DNA of 27,007 nucleotides from CAYTNY01 sp964439215 (GCA_964439215.1 CAYTNY010000025.1:1-27007); one strand, 5' to 3'; positions 7,386 through 15,439 are shown, counted from the stretch's first letter. Numbers and translations: made by a program. The notes: generated by a model from the letters alone, not told the origin.

Positions 7386-7387
7386 AA

Positions 7388-7993
7388 TTATTTTTTTTTC
7401 TTTGTCTTCTTCAGCCATACAGCCGGATTATGCAGGTGTTTCAAATCACGGTTCACAAGCATCAGAAAAGAAAATATAATCAGTGAAAGCGAAAGCATTC
7501 CGTTTATGATATCGGATCCTACTCCGAAAGAAAGCAGATAAAAAACAGCAACCAGCACCGGCGACCAGAAAACAGGCATTCCCCTGTAATAAGCTCCGCC
7601 CGTGCCGCTCCGCGAAGCCAGATCATCAAACGCCGCTATCCTGAGTATTCCGCAGAGCACAAAAAACAGCATAACTCCGCTTGCCAGATTGCTGTTATAC
7701 TGCCAGTGATAAAAAAATATACAGGGAGCAACAAGAAAAACCATGCCGGATACAAACGCTTTAAGCGCGCGGGTAAATCCTTTCATTTTCCCTCTATTCC
7801 TGCGTTTTATATAAATATTTGCCGCAAGATACATCCCCGTGGCCATAAAAAGAAAAAACAAAGCAAGATCCAGATTTTCCCGGTTTGAATTAAAAGTTGA
7901 CATAACGCCGAACGCAAGAACCAGAAGTATTAAAACATCAGCCGTGCCTAGTTTTACTATAAATAACGGTATATTTTCTTTTTTTGCCGGCAT
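7388..7993 (-). CDS. PssA-like membrane protein lacking the CDP-alcohol phosphotransferase motif
   Basis: A 201-residue protein of roughly six to seven membrane segments whose layout follows phosphatidylserine synthase (CDP-alcohol phosphatidyltransferase family). The FLVAP at 86-90, the LCGILRIAAFDD at 113-124 and the YYRGMP at 135-140 correspond to the family's FGVAP, CGALRLARFN and GLPxP regions. The segment that should hold DGxxARx8GxxxDxxxD (about residues 58-82) instead reads IYIKRRNRGKMKGFTRALKA, with no Asp at any catalytic position. It is therefore unlikely to be a working phosphotransferase. AGGAGG precedes the ATG. It follows the small signal-peptide protein and is probably in the same unit. 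The assignment rests on pattern matching and could be wrong. Confidence 0.65.
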   Translation of the reverse strand: MPAKKENIPLFIVKLGTADVLILLVLAFGVMSTFNSNRENLDLALFFLFMATGMYLAANIYIKRRNRGKMKGFTRALKAFVSGMVFLVAPCIFFYHWQYNSNLASGVMLFFVLCGILRIAAFDDLASRSGTGGAYYRGMPVFWSPVLVAVFYLLSFGVGSDIINGMLSLSLIIFSFLMLVNRDLKHLHNPAVWLKKTKKKK

Positions 7994-8014
7994 TTAATCC
8001 TCCTTTAAATCAAC

Positions 8015-8031
8015 ACCGGAAATAATCCGGT
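8015..8031. other. Short intercistronic inverted repeat
   Basis: ACCGGA (8015-8020) and TCCGGT (8026-8031) can form a 6-bp hairpin with a 5-base loop between the two genes of this unit. There is no T-run after it on the minus strand, so it is not a convincing terminator. It could be an mRNA-processing or stability hairpin, or nothing. Confidence 0.35.
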
Positions 8032-8049
8032 ATCCGTATTGTCCGCTTG

Positions 8050-8403
8050 TCATCTTCTTCTGATCATAATAAAAAGAATTATAAATCCCATAACATTAAC
8101 AAGCATTACACCCAGAACCGAAAGAAAGAATCTGCGCTCCATATCATCAACTCTTTGTTTCAAAAGCTGCGTTTCAACATCAAGCATTTTTTCATCCATC
8201 ATCTGTTCCGGCAGCATTTTTGTTTTTCCGGGATCAGGTTTTTGTATTATAACCCTTTCCCGTATTTTTTCCGCCGGCTCTTCTTCTTTAATAACGGGAG
8301 TTTCTTCCTGCCCTTCTATCATAACGGTTATTTTATCTCCCGCCGCCAAAACCGCGGGCAGCATAACCATAAAAACCGGAATGCAAAAAAAATATTTTTT
8401 CAT
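8050..8403 (-). CDS. Signal-peptide protein with C-terminal membrane anchor, unknown
   Basis: I do not recognise a family for this 117-residue protein. It has a typical signal peptide (about 1-21, ending VLAA), a charged Glu/Lys/Pro-rich stretch (about 22-65), a heptad-like region (about 66-92, LDVETQLLKQRVDDMERR) that could form a short coiled coil, and one C-terminal membrane helix (about 93-113) ending IRRR. This predicts a periplasmic coiled segment tethered to the inner membrane with a tiny cytoplasmic tail. An extended -10 promoter is just upstream. It is followed by the PssA-like gene. The coding call rests on the clear signal peptide and anchor. Confidence 0.7.
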   Translation of the reverse strand: MKKYFFCIPVFMVMLPAVLAAGDKITVMIEGQEETPVIKEEEPAEKIRERVIIQKPDPGKTKMLPEQMMDEKMLDVETQLLKQRVDDMERRFFLSVLGVMLVNVMGFIILFIMIRRR

Positions 8404-8411
8404 ATTAACCG

Positions 8412-8444
8412 CCTGTTTTTTAATATTATATCACAAAAAACAGG
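8412..8444 (-). promoter_or_regulatory. Extended -10 promoter inside a 10-bp inverted repeat
   Basis: CCTGTTTTTT (8412-8421) and AAAAAACAGG (8435-8444) form a perfect 10-bp inverted repeat. On the minus strand the 13-base centre holds TGATATAAT, an extended -10 box (hexamer at 8430-8425), about 20 bases before the ATG of the next gene. No good -35 box is visible, as expected for extended -10 promoters. The repeat could be an operator covering the promoter. Confidence 0.5.
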
Positions 8445-8525
8445 GATTATGCCCATTTGAAATTACCTCATTAAAAAGGCCCGCGTGATTAATTGTGATG
8501 CTTCCCGCCCCTGTATTTTATATAT

Positions 8526-9143
8526 TTAATCCGTTCTTTTTATTTTGCGCGCCTTCAGAAGATAATATCCTTTATTTATGTATTTTTCTGTTTTCAGGCC
8601 CGCTTTTTCCAGCATTGCATTCATGCTGCGTTTATCCGGAAGACTGTATTTACCGGCGTCAAAGCCGTATTGTCTGTGCATTTTATTTATAAATCCCATT
8701 GGCCGGCTGTGGGCTATAACAAGAATCCCGTTTTCCTTCAGCAGCTCCATAAAACAATTTATAAATTTCTGTTTGGGATAAAAATGCGGAAAACAGTTAA
8801 AAGCCGCCACCGCGTCAAGACTGCCTTTTTTTATGCCTGTATCACAGGCGCAGCACCTTAAAATTTTTATATTTTCAAATTTTTCTGTATTTTCTTCGGC
8901 GCATTGCAGCATTTTCTCGGATACATCCGCAAGATAAAGAAAGCCGTTTTCTTTTATATGTTCAAGAATAAACGGTGAAAATTCCCCTTTCCCGCATCCC
9001 GGCTCCAGAACTTTCATTCCTTTTTCCAGGCCCATGGCCTCGGCTATTTTCTTTATTCTCTCTCTTTCTCTTCCGGGAGCACACCATTTATTCACATATG
9101 TTCCGGCAAGGCCGTTGAATATTCTTCTGTTTTCAGGCCCCAT
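8526..9143 (-). CDS. Class I SAM-dependent methyltransferase, last gene of the NikR operon
   Basis: The 205-residue protein has the Rossmann methyltransferase core. Motif I is VLEPGCGKGEF (45-55), the acidic residue binding the SAM ribose is Asp73 in LYLADVSEKML, and later motifs are DAVAAFNCFPHF and LLKENGILVIAH. The substrate is not evident; it resembles ubiquinone/menaquinone- and small-molecule-type methyltransferases. The start overlaps the permease stop by 11 bases, so it is translationally coupled to the metal transporter. That makes a role in metal uptake, such as making or modifying a chelator, a reasonable but untested idea. A 122-base gap with its own promoter separates it from the next unit. 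Confidence 0.85.
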   Translation of the reverse strand: MGPENRRIFNGLAGTYVNKWCAPGRERERIKKIAEAMGLEKGMKVLEPGCGKGEFSPFILEHIKENGFLYLADVSEKMLQCAEENTEKFENIKILRCCACDTGIKKGSLDAVAAFNCFPHFYPKQKFINCFMELLKENGILVIAHSRPMGFINKMHRQYGFDAGKYSLPDKRSMNAMLEKAGLKTEKYINKGYYLLKARKIKRTD

Positions 9144-9936
9144 ATTTTCTCCTCTTCGGAGAAAATATCACGGCAGTCATGAACATTGCCGAAACAAACA
9201 ATATCACAGAAGCGCTCACGGGCCAGTCAAAGATATAAGAAACCACAACACCGCCCGCACCCGCGGCAATGCCTGAGATCCCGGATATTACAAAAAACTT
9301 TTTCATTCCAAAGGTCAGCTGGTGCGCAATTGCCGGCGGAGTGATTATAAGCGAAAAAAGCATCAGCCCGCCTATTATGTCAAGATTTATTGACACAACC
9401 GCTCCCGTAAAAATAAGGATCGCGTAATATATGAATTTTTCATTTACTCCGTTGGCCCTTGCCATTTCCCTGCTGAAAAGAACAGCCGTGATCGCCCTGT
9501 ACATAACGGCGGTAAATATTATAATTACGGCCACAGAAAGCGACAGGAGCATTATTTCAGCTTCAGAAACCAAAAATACGTTCCCCCAGAGGTAGCTCAT
9601 AACCTCCGTGCCGGTATCTCCTATTATTCCTATTCCCAGAAACGCCAGCCCCATCATTGCGGAAAATATAATACTGACGGATATATTCGTATTTACCCCG
9701 CCTTTATCCGCAAGAGGGCCTATAAAAAAAGCAGACGCCATGGATACTGCCAAAGCGCATATTTTGGGCGGTAACCCGAAAATAATCCCCCAGATACCGC
9801 CTGCCATCGCGGCATGGGAAACCGCAACACCTATGAAAGGTATGCTTAAAAGAAATATAAATACACCTATAAGCCCGCACTGAAGCCCCGCAAGAGACGT
9901 CACGATCAGGGTCCTTAAAAAAATATCCTCAACCAT
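9133..9936 (-). CDS. ABC transporter permease, ZnuB/MntB/TroC family
   Basis: A 267-residue inner-membrane permease of the family that moves Zn, Mn or Fe (ABC-3 family). It has about eight membrane helices. Family signatures include VAVSHAAMAGGIWG near residue 40, the SYLWGNVFLVS region (family LFGSxLxVS), and the IGGLMLFSLIITPPAIA segment, which matches the VGxLLVxALLxxPAAxA motif. It overlaps the ATPase by 8 bases and the methyltransferase by 11. The family does not fix the metal; the NikR context argues for nickel or a nickel-linked substrate. Confidence 0.93.
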   Translation of the reverse strand: MVEDIFLRTLIVTSLAGLQCGLIGVFIFLLSIPFIGVAVSHAAMAGGIWGIIFGLPPKICALAVSMASAFFIGPLADKGGVNTNISVSIIFSAMMGLAFLGIGIIGDTGTEVMSYLWGNVFLVSEAEIMLLSLSVAVIIIFTAVMYRAITAVLFSREMARANGVNEKFIYYAILIFTGAVVSINLDIIGGLMLFSLIITPPAIAHQLTFGMKKFFVISGISGIAAGAGGVVVSYIFDWPVSASVILFVSAMFMTAVIFSPKRRKYGA

Positions 9937-10642
9937 ATATATATTCCCTCACATTTTTCATATTAAACGTATCTTTTGCGCTTTTATCCGATATAAGTTT
10001 TCCTCTTTTTATAACCGCTATCCTTCCGCAGGATCCCGGAATCATATCCATAAGATGAGTAACAAAAACAACCGTTATTTTATGCAGAGCGTTTATTTTG
10101 GAAAGAGTATTCAGCAGCACCTTATACGCGTAAGGATCCAGATTTAAATTGGGCTCGTCAAGAATGATTACTTCCGGGTCTCTCGCAAGAGCGCCGGCAA
10201 GCATTATCTTCTGTTTTTCACCGCCTGAAAGAGTTCCAAAAGGCTGTTTTAAAAGATGCCCCACACCCATTTCCTCCACCGCGCCGTTTATGTTCTTTTT
10301 ATTGCTGTTTTTGATTCCCCATCCGTTTATAACGGCGCAGGCTATCACATCGCCCGCGGAAGCAGGAAAAAATTTATCCGTATCAAGCCCCTGCGGTATG
10401 TATGACATCTTTTTGCCTGCCTCAGCCGGGCGGAGCGCTGTATCAATACCGCATACAAACGCTTTTCCCGCGGAAGGGGGCCTCATGCCCAGTATTGTTT
10501 TTACCAAAGTCGTCTTTCCCGACCCGTTCGGGCCCAGCACCGTCAAAAACTCGCCTTTTTTTATATTGAGATCTATCCTGCTGAGCAGTTTTTTTCTGTG
10601 CACCGCCACTGAAATATCTTTCAGCTCAATATCATAATTCAT
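9929..10642 (-). CDS. ABC transporter ATPase, ZnuC-like
   Basis: This 237-residue cytoplasmic subunit powers the adjacent permease. It has Walker A GPNGSGKT (37-44), a Q-loop at IPQG (82-85), the ABC signature LSGGE (138-142), Walker B VIILDEP (158-164) and the H-loop in VTHLMD. Length is normal for ZnuC/MntA-type ATPases. It starts 4 bases inside the end of the binding-protein gene and overlaps the permease, forming the usual binding protein-ATPase-permease set. Substrate cannot be judged from this subunit. Confidence 0.94.
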   Translation of the reverse strand: MNYDIELKDISVAVHRKKLLSRIDLNIKKGEFLTVLGPNGSGKTTLVKTILGMRPPSAGKAFVCGIDTALRPAEAGKKMSYIPQGLDTDKFFPASAGDVIACAVINGWGIKNSNKKNINGAVEEMGVGHLLKQPFGTLSGGEKQKIMLAGALARDPEVIILDEPNLNLDPYAYKVLLNTLSKINALHKITVVFVTHLMDMIPGSCGRIAVIKRGKLISDKSAKDTFNMKNVREYIYG

Positions 10643-11454
10643 TTTATCAGTTTCTCCGCCTGTCTAAGATTGTATTCCCACAATCCCTCAAATCCGGGGC
10701 CGCATTCCTTTACACCCGGGAAGTTGGAAAAAATAATCTTTTCTTTATTCAGCCTCCGGGCAAATATATCCGCGGCTGCATCGTGCGTCCCGGCGCTGTT
10801 GCTTGCTATAATATCTATTCCGCTTTTTTCTGCGCTGTTTATCATTTTTTTAAGCTGTCCGGGAGACAGAGATTTCGGATCCCCGAAAACACCTTTTATC
10901 TCCATGCCGAAATAATCCGCAAGCCCTTTCTGCATTCCGGATACAAGAACCTTGAATTTTCCGTTCTGTATTTTCCTCACTGTATCCGAACTCTTTTTCT
11001 CAAGCTTCTTTATTTCCTCCGTTTTTTTTCTGAACTGTTTTTTAAATTCATCTGCTTTTTCCGGAAAAACAGATGACAGAATTTCTTTTGTTTCCCCGAG
11101 GGCCCGTATATAATTATCCGGAATCGTCGTATCAACCGTTCTTATCACACCGACAGCAGGCTCGTTCTTTATTTTCCGCATTTTCTCAGCCAGAGCCTTC
11201 TGAAAAACATGCACAATAAATATGTCTGCATCCATTATTTTTTCAGCGTCAGAAGGCTTAAGGTCAAAATGCCCCGGGCACGAATCAGGCGGTATAAGAA
11301 CCGCTATGCGCGCCTGCGGCATAATATCGCGGGCCAGCGACGCGGCCATTGTGGTTGACGCAAGAATATTTGCCCCGCCGCCGGGCTCTCTGCTTTCTCC
11401 TCGGCAGCCTGTCAAAAACATCACAGCCGCGGCTGCTATTAATATTTTTTTCAT
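10639..11454 (-). CDS. ZnuA-like metal-binding lipoprotein with altered ligand set
   Basis: I choose the ATG at 11454 (AAAGG 6 bases upstream) rather than a TTG 13 codons earlier. This gives 271 residues with a lipoprotein signal peptide and lipobox FLTGC (Cys17), so it is anchored in the periplasm. The cluster A-I fold is recognisable: CPGHFDLKPSDAEKIMDADIFI at 59-80 matches the ZnuA segment with the first His ligand (His62). The second ligand region (usually PHxW), the third (usually tyHdaF, here VSGMQKGLADYFG at 171-183) and the C-terminal acidic ligand are not conserved. Cys59, His82 and His224 are other possible ligands. The central region (about 120-160) is Lys/Glu-rich helix. Genetic context supports metal or metal-chelate uptake. 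Confidence 0.82.
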   Translation of the reverse strand: MKKILIAAAAVMFLTGCRGESREPGGGANILASTTMAASLARDIMPQARIAVLIPPDSCPGHFDLKPSDAEKIMDADIFIVHVFQKALAEKMRKIKNEPAVGVIRTVDTTIPDNYIRALGETKEILSSVFPEKADEFKKQFRKKTEEIKKLEKKSSDTVRKIQNGKFKVLVSGMQKGLADYFGMEIKGVFGDPKSLSPGQLKKMINSAEKSGIDIIASNSAGTHDAAADIFARRLNKEKIIFSNFPGVKECGPGFEGLWEYNLRQAEKLIK

Positions 11455-11496
11455 TCCACACCTTTTCCTGTATTTTTTTAATATCCCGCACAAAAA

Positions 11497-13365
11497 TTAA
11501 AGTTTTATCGTCATCCCTGATCTTATGATAAATCCGGCAGCAGGGTAGCCCGCGGTGGTTTCATATTTTACATCAAATATATTCTCTATCTCCAGATAAA
11601 ATCTTTTTTCATGGTCCTTTTTCTTATCCGTACCGCTTATGCTCAGATTAAAAACCGCATAATCATCAAGTTTGTCTTTTTTATGGTCCGAATCGTACCT
11701 GTCTTTCACAAAAACACTTTCTGCTTTTATTTCAACCTTCTTAAAAAGCAGTGCTTGCATATACGCTTTTGCGTTTAAAAACGAATGAAACGCGGTTTTT
11801 TCACGCGGGTCAGAATAAGAAAATAATATCCCTGTTTTCACATGCCTGCCCATATTCACCCACGCATCGGTTTCCGCTCCCCGTATAAGCGTATAACCCA
11901 TACTTTTAAGCAGGCCGTCAGAAGGGTCTGTTCTGTAAATATTATTCCCTTCCGTCTGATAAACAGACGCAAGCGCGCCCCAGCTTCCTTTTTTTTCAAA
12001 CTTCAAGCCCGCTTCATACTGGCTGTAATCCTCAGGAGCAAGATCTTCATAATCCGCAAAAATAAGAGTTCCGGCCGCGGGTGTTTTATATCCTGTTGAA
12101 AAATTCGCGAAAACATTTATGTTTTTAACAACTTTCGCATCCAGCCCCAGCTGCGGTATGAATTTATCCCCCCATTTATCGTTAACAGCGTACCTTATAC
12201 CCGCGGACAGCCGCAGTGGCCCGGCTTTCTGAAACGACATTATATACGGCGCCCATTCATGCTCGTAAGTTTCAACTTTCTTTTTCATTGCGGGCATGGG
12301 CGGAAAATTTTCAAAGAAGCCTCCGAAGAGCTGCCAGTCAAATCCCGCTTTTGTCCTGTTCCCCTCGGCTAAAGCAAACTCTTCAATTACCTTAATCCCA
12401 TAATTCCGGTAGGAATTATAACTGCCGGGTATGGGTACATTCATCGGAGTTGCGCTTTCAATAAAATCATTGCTGCCTGAATCTGAAAACAGTATTATTC
12501 TTCCGGATACAGAGTCATAATTATGTTCTATATTTATATCCATATCCCTTTGAATGGTCTGATATGCTTCTCTTTCCCTTGTCCATTCGCTCCCTTCGGG
12601 GCCCGGATTGTATCCGTTTATAAAAGAATACCCGCCTCCCGCGGAAGCGTACCAGTTTTCATTTATTTCCCCGCCCAGTCTCGCGGAATAATTTTCAAGA
12701 TAAGCGTCCGAATTGGGCCTGTGCCCGCGGGTTGAACGGTGCCCCGCGGAAACATTCAGGTCCAGCCTGTTTTTTTTCGCGATTGTATTTATAGAATAAT
12801 TCTGGGTGTAATAATTCCCCACAAAACCGTTTATAACTGTTTCAGCGCCTTCTTTTTCCGCGCGTTTTGTTTTTATTTCAATTACTCCCCCCACTGCCTG
12901 ATTGCCGTACTGAACCCCTGAGGGCCCTTTTATTACGTCAATACTCTTTACATTATCAAGCGAAAGCGTATCAAACAGAGGATGTTTCCACAGACCCATA
13001 TATTTCGGCCTGCCGTCAACAACAGCAATAATGCCCGAATTGGGGTTGTTGCCTGTTCCCCTTATTTTTATGAACGAAGGATTTGCCGAACCTACCCCGA
13101 TATTTATCAGCCCCGGGGACGACACCTGCACCCCGGGAACTTCCTTTAAAACACCCGCGGCATCCCATTCATTTGTATTTTCCAGCAGTTCTTTGTCAAA
13201 CGAATAAATCACCTTTGCGTCCGGAGCTGTTCCTGCCGGACTTTCATTTTCCTGTTCTTCCTGCACAATAACTTCGCCGAGATCCTGTCTCTCAGCCCCT
13301 TCATCCGCAAAAACCGCAAAAGCCAAACATAAAACAACCGTAAAAACAAAACATAGCCTTTTCAT
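11497..13365 (-). CDS. TonB-dependent outer-membrane receptor
   Basis: I choose the second Met (ATG at 13365), because GGAG is 6 bases before it and would abut an ATG two codons earlier. The product is 622 residues. It has a signal peptide (cut about after Ala20), a TonB box (about 31-34, EVIV), a plug domain (about 45-170; LKEVPGVQV, IKIRGTG, IDVIKGPSGVQYGNQAVGGVIEI are classic plug motifs), and a 22-strand-type barrel to the C-terminus. It resembles the vitamin B12/siderophore group by plug sequence; the ligand is unknown. It sits directly after tonB (5-base gap). NikR control suggests a nickel or nickel-chelate receptor, comparable in principle to nickel receptors regulated by NikR in Helicobacter. 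Confidence 0.93.
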   Translation of the reverse strand: MKRLCFVFTVVLCLAFAVFADEGAERQDLGEVIVQEEQENESPAGTAPDAKVIYSFDKELLENTNEWDAAGVLKEVPGVQVSSPGLINIGVGSANPSFIKIRGTGNNPNSGIIAVVDGRPKYMGLWKHPLFDTLSLDNVKSIDVIKGPSGVQYGNQAVGGVIEIKTKRAEKEGAETVINGFVGNYYTQNYSINTIAKKNRLDLNVSAGHRSTRGHRPNSDAYLENYSARLGGEINENWYASAGGGYSFINGYNPGPEGSEWTREREAYQTIQRDMDINIEHNYDSVSGRIILFSDSGSNDFIESATPMNVPIPGSYNSYRNYGIKVIEEFALAEGNRTKAGFDWQLFGGFFENFPPMPAMKKKVETYEHEWAPYIMSFQKAGPLRLSAGIRYAVNDKWGDKFIPQLGLDAKVVKNINVFANFSTGYKTPAAGTLIFADYEDLAPEDYSQYEAGLKFEKKGSWGALASVYQTEGNNIYRTDPSDGLLKSMGYTLIRGAETDAWVNMGRHVKTGILFSYSDPREKTAFHSFLNAKAYMQALLFKKVEIKAESVFVKDRYDSDHKKDKLDDYAVFNLSISGTDKKKDHEKRFYLEIENIFDVKYETTAGYPAAGFIIRSGMTIKL

Positions 13366-13376
13366 ATGCATCTCCT

Positions 13377-13931
13377 TTAATTAAGTTTAAATATTAATGT
13401 TATCCTTTTCTTTAAAATGTTTTCCTTATGCACGGCGGGTATTTCAGGATACGGAGCGGCCCGCTTTACCGTTGCAAGCGCTTCATTATCAAGAATATCC
13501 GCGCCTGACGAAGATACCAGCTTTACCTGCCCGATGTCCCCGCTTCGTTTTATTTCAAATTCAGCCGTAACCTCCCCTTCTACTCCGTGTTTCCTTGCTG
13601 TATAGGGATATTTTCTGGCGTTTTGTATCCTCTGTTTCACCATGTCGTTGTATATCAGCATCTGCTTTTCGTCTTCGCCCGATGCCCGGTGTTTTTCCGG
13701 ATTTGACATTCCCTGTGTTTTTTTATCCGTTTTTTCCTCTTTCTTTATTTCTGAAACATCGCCCAGAATTTTTATTTCCGGCAGTATCATATCAACGTTT
13801 TTTCTGTCTTCTTTTTCCAGCCGCACAGGTATTGTTTCCGCGTCTGAAAATCCGCTTCGGGGCATAAAAAGCACGGCCGCATGAAGTGCGGCAGACAGCA
13901 GAACAAAAACCGCAAAAAATCTTCCGCTCAT
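13377..13931 (-). CDS. tonB: TonB energy-transducing protein
   Basis: A 184-residue periplasm-spanning protein. It has an N-terminal membrane anchor (about residues 5-22), a charged Glu/Lys linker rather than the usual long Pro-rich stretch, and a C-terminal TonB domain (about 95-184) with KYPYTARKHGVEGEVTAEFEI-type sequence and SSGADILDNEAL, LKKRITLIFKL. It passes proton-motive energy from ExbB/ExbD to the receptor encoded next. Its ATG overlaps the exbD stop by 4 bases. The short linker is somewhat unusual and may limit its reach across the periplasm, but short TonBs dedicated to one receptor are known. Confidence 0.92.
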   Translation of the reverse strand: MSGRFFAVFVLLSAALHAAVLFMPRSGFSDAETIPVRLEKEDRKNVDMILPEIKILGDVSEIKKEEKTDKKTQGMSNPEKHRASGEDEKQMLIYNDMVKQRIQNARKYPYTARKHGVEGEVTAEFEIKRSGDIGQVKLVSSSGADILDNEALATVKRAAPYPEIPAVHKENILKKRITLIFKLN

Positions 13932-14329
13932 TTTTCTTCCTTTGTAAGTATTACCACGTTTCCCGAATGAACATTTTTTATCCCGTCCATAACCTTTATC
14001 GCGGCGCCGTATAAAACAGAACTGTCGGATTTAAACATAACCGTGTTTTCGCGGGACCTTTGCAGTTCTTTTTCAAGGATATCTTCAAAATTTCCCGCAC
14101 CGGCCGCATTTTCATTTACAAAAACATCCCCGTCCTTTGAAACAGAAACAATAACGGTTGAATGCTCCTGGAGCGGAGCGTGTTTTGCGCCCGGCAGATT
14201 CAGTTCTATGCCCGGCTGCATTATGAAATTTGCCGTAAGCATAAAGAATATAACCAGCTGAAAAACTATATCTATCAGCGGCGTTATATTTAAATGTATA
14301 TGAACTTTTTTCCGGCCTTCAAATTCCAT
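13928..14329 (-). CDS. exbD: ExbD/TolR-family proton-channel subunit
   Basis: A 133-residue protein with a short cytoplasmic start, one membrane helix (about 18-38) and a periplasmic domain. The key membrane aspartate is Asp20 in ITPLIDIVFQLVIFF, equivalent to the proton-carrying Asp of ExbD/TolR. It overlaps exbB by 11 bases and tonB by 4. Together with ExbB it forms the motor that energises TonB. Assignment to ExbD rather than TolR rests on the neighbouring tonB and receptor. Confidence 0.93.
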   Translation of the reverse strand: MEFEGRKKVHIHLNITPLIDIVFQLVIFFMLTANFIMQPGIELNLPGAKHAPLQEHSTVIVSVSKDGDVFVNENAAGAGNFEDILEKELQRSRENTVMFKSDSSVLYGAAIKVMDGIKNVHSGNVVILTKEEK

Positions 14330-14981
14330 ATTCTATTTCCTCTATTATTTCGGATTCTTTTTTATCCGGCTTAAACTCCCCCATCCTCAGCCACTGCTCA
14401 AGATATGATACGGCATCTTTCATTTCCGCTGTTATTTTTTCGGTCTTCCCTTCAAAATAATGATAAAAAATAACCGCAGCTATCGCCACAGAAAGCCCGG
14501 CTGCGGTTGTTAAAAGCGCCTCCCATATGCCGCCCGCCAGTATGGAAGCGTCAACCCTGCCGCCCAGTTCCTGTATTTTCATAAAACTTTTAATAAGGCC
14601 TGTTACCGTTCCCAGAAGCCCTATGAGCGGCGCAATATTGGCTATTATACCCAGGCCCCTCAGATGTTTATCAAGTTTTCTTATTTCCGCGGAACCCACA
14701 CGTTTCATTATATTTTCTTTTTCATGCGCGGAAAGTTTCCGTGTTTTAATCCCGGCCGTGAGCACTGCTGACACAGGAGAACCCTGCAGGGTGCATACTT
14801 TTACCGCTTCATCGTATTTTTTCTTTAACAGTTCTTTTTTTACGTTTTTTATGAATTCATCCGTAGTGTTTTTCACCCTCCAAAAAACAACCGCCCGTTC
14901 CATTATGATTGCGGCCATAATCACGGAACAGACAAGTATCGGCCACATAAGCGGCCCGCCTTTTAAAAACAATTCAAACAT
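14319..14981 (-). CDS. exbB: ExbB/TolQ-family proton-channel subunit
   Basis: This 220-residue inner-membrane protein has the MotA/TolQ/ExbB domain. A first membrane helix spans about residues 10-30. A cytoplasmic loop follows, then two helices with the conserved APLIGLLGTVTGLI and LLTTAAGLSVAIAAVIFYH segments (about 115-180). GGAGG lies 5 bases before the ATG and the nikR stop is 14 bases upstream, so it is the second gene of the NikR operon. The short N-terminus, without a cleaved extension, is typical of this subfamily. Confidence 0.94.
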   Translation of the reverse strand: MFELFLKGGPLMWPILVCSVIMAAIIMERAVVFWRVKNTTDEFIKNVKKELLKKKYDEAVKVCTLQGSPVSAVLTAGIKTRKLSAHEKENIMKRVGSAEIRKLDKHLRGLGIIANIAPLIGLLGTVTGLIKSFMKIQELGGRVDASILAGGIWEALLTTAAGLSVAIAAVIFYHYFEGKTEKITAEMKDAVSYLEQWLRMGEFKPDKKESEIIEEIEYGI

Positions 14982-14995
14982 TTTTTCCTCCGGTA

Positions 14996-15418
14996 TTATT
15001 TAAGTTCTTTGCCTTTTGTGGCTATGCTCAGTTTTCCGTATTTAACGCCCTTCACGGAAATCAGCCGGTCGGCTATTTCCCTGAGTTTTTTTGTTTTGCC
15101 CCTGACTATAATGACATCCAGGCAGTTGTCGTGGTCAAGATGCACGTGGGTGTCGGATATTATGAGATCATGAAAATCGTGCTGTATTGAATTAAGCACC
15201 GTTGAAAGATTTTTTATGTGGTGGTCATAGACAATGTTTATTGTGCCTATTGACTCGGCATTGCTGTCTTTCGCCCATTCCTCTTCCACTATTTTGTTTC
15301 TTATCAGGTCGCGGATCGCCTCGGACCTGTTTAAATATCCTTTTATCTCCGCAAGCGCGTCAAACCTCTTGAGCAGAACGCTGTCCAGCGATACGCCGAA
15401 GCGTATAATTTTTCCCAT
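14996..15418 (-). CDS. nikR: NikR nickel-responsive transcriptional regulator
   Basis: I choose the ATG at 15418 (AAGGAG, 5-base spacer) over an open frame 17 codons longer. The 140-residue product has an N-terminal ribbon-helix-helix DNA-binding domain (about 1-48; RFGVSLDSVLLKRFD, GYLNRSEAIRDLIR) and a C-terminal ACT-type nickel domain. All four ligands of the E. coli high-affinity nickel site are present at the same spacing: His80, His91, His93 and Cys99 (E. coli 76, 87, 89, 95). It should therefore bind Ni(II) and repress or adjust transcription in response. It heads the operon of ExbB/D, TonB, receptor and ABC transporter, and its own promoter overlaps a repeated GTGTTAC motif, pointing to autoregulation. 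Confidence 0.95.
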   Translation of the reverse strand: MGKIIRFGVSLDSVLLKRFDALAEIKGYLNRSEAIRDLIRNKIVEEEWAKDSNAESIGTINIVYDHHIKNLSTVLNSIQHDFHDLIISDTHVHLDHDNCLDVIIVRGKTKKLREIADRLISVKGVKYGKLSIATKGKELK

Positions 15419-15439
15419 AACGGCTCCTTTGCGTTTCAA

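Noticed and set aside
11455..11493. TTG start giving a 13-residue extension to the binding lipoprotein
   Set aside because: It would place basic residues and a Cys before an otherwise perfect lipoprotein signal peptide, while the ATG at 11454 has a usable ribosome binding site.
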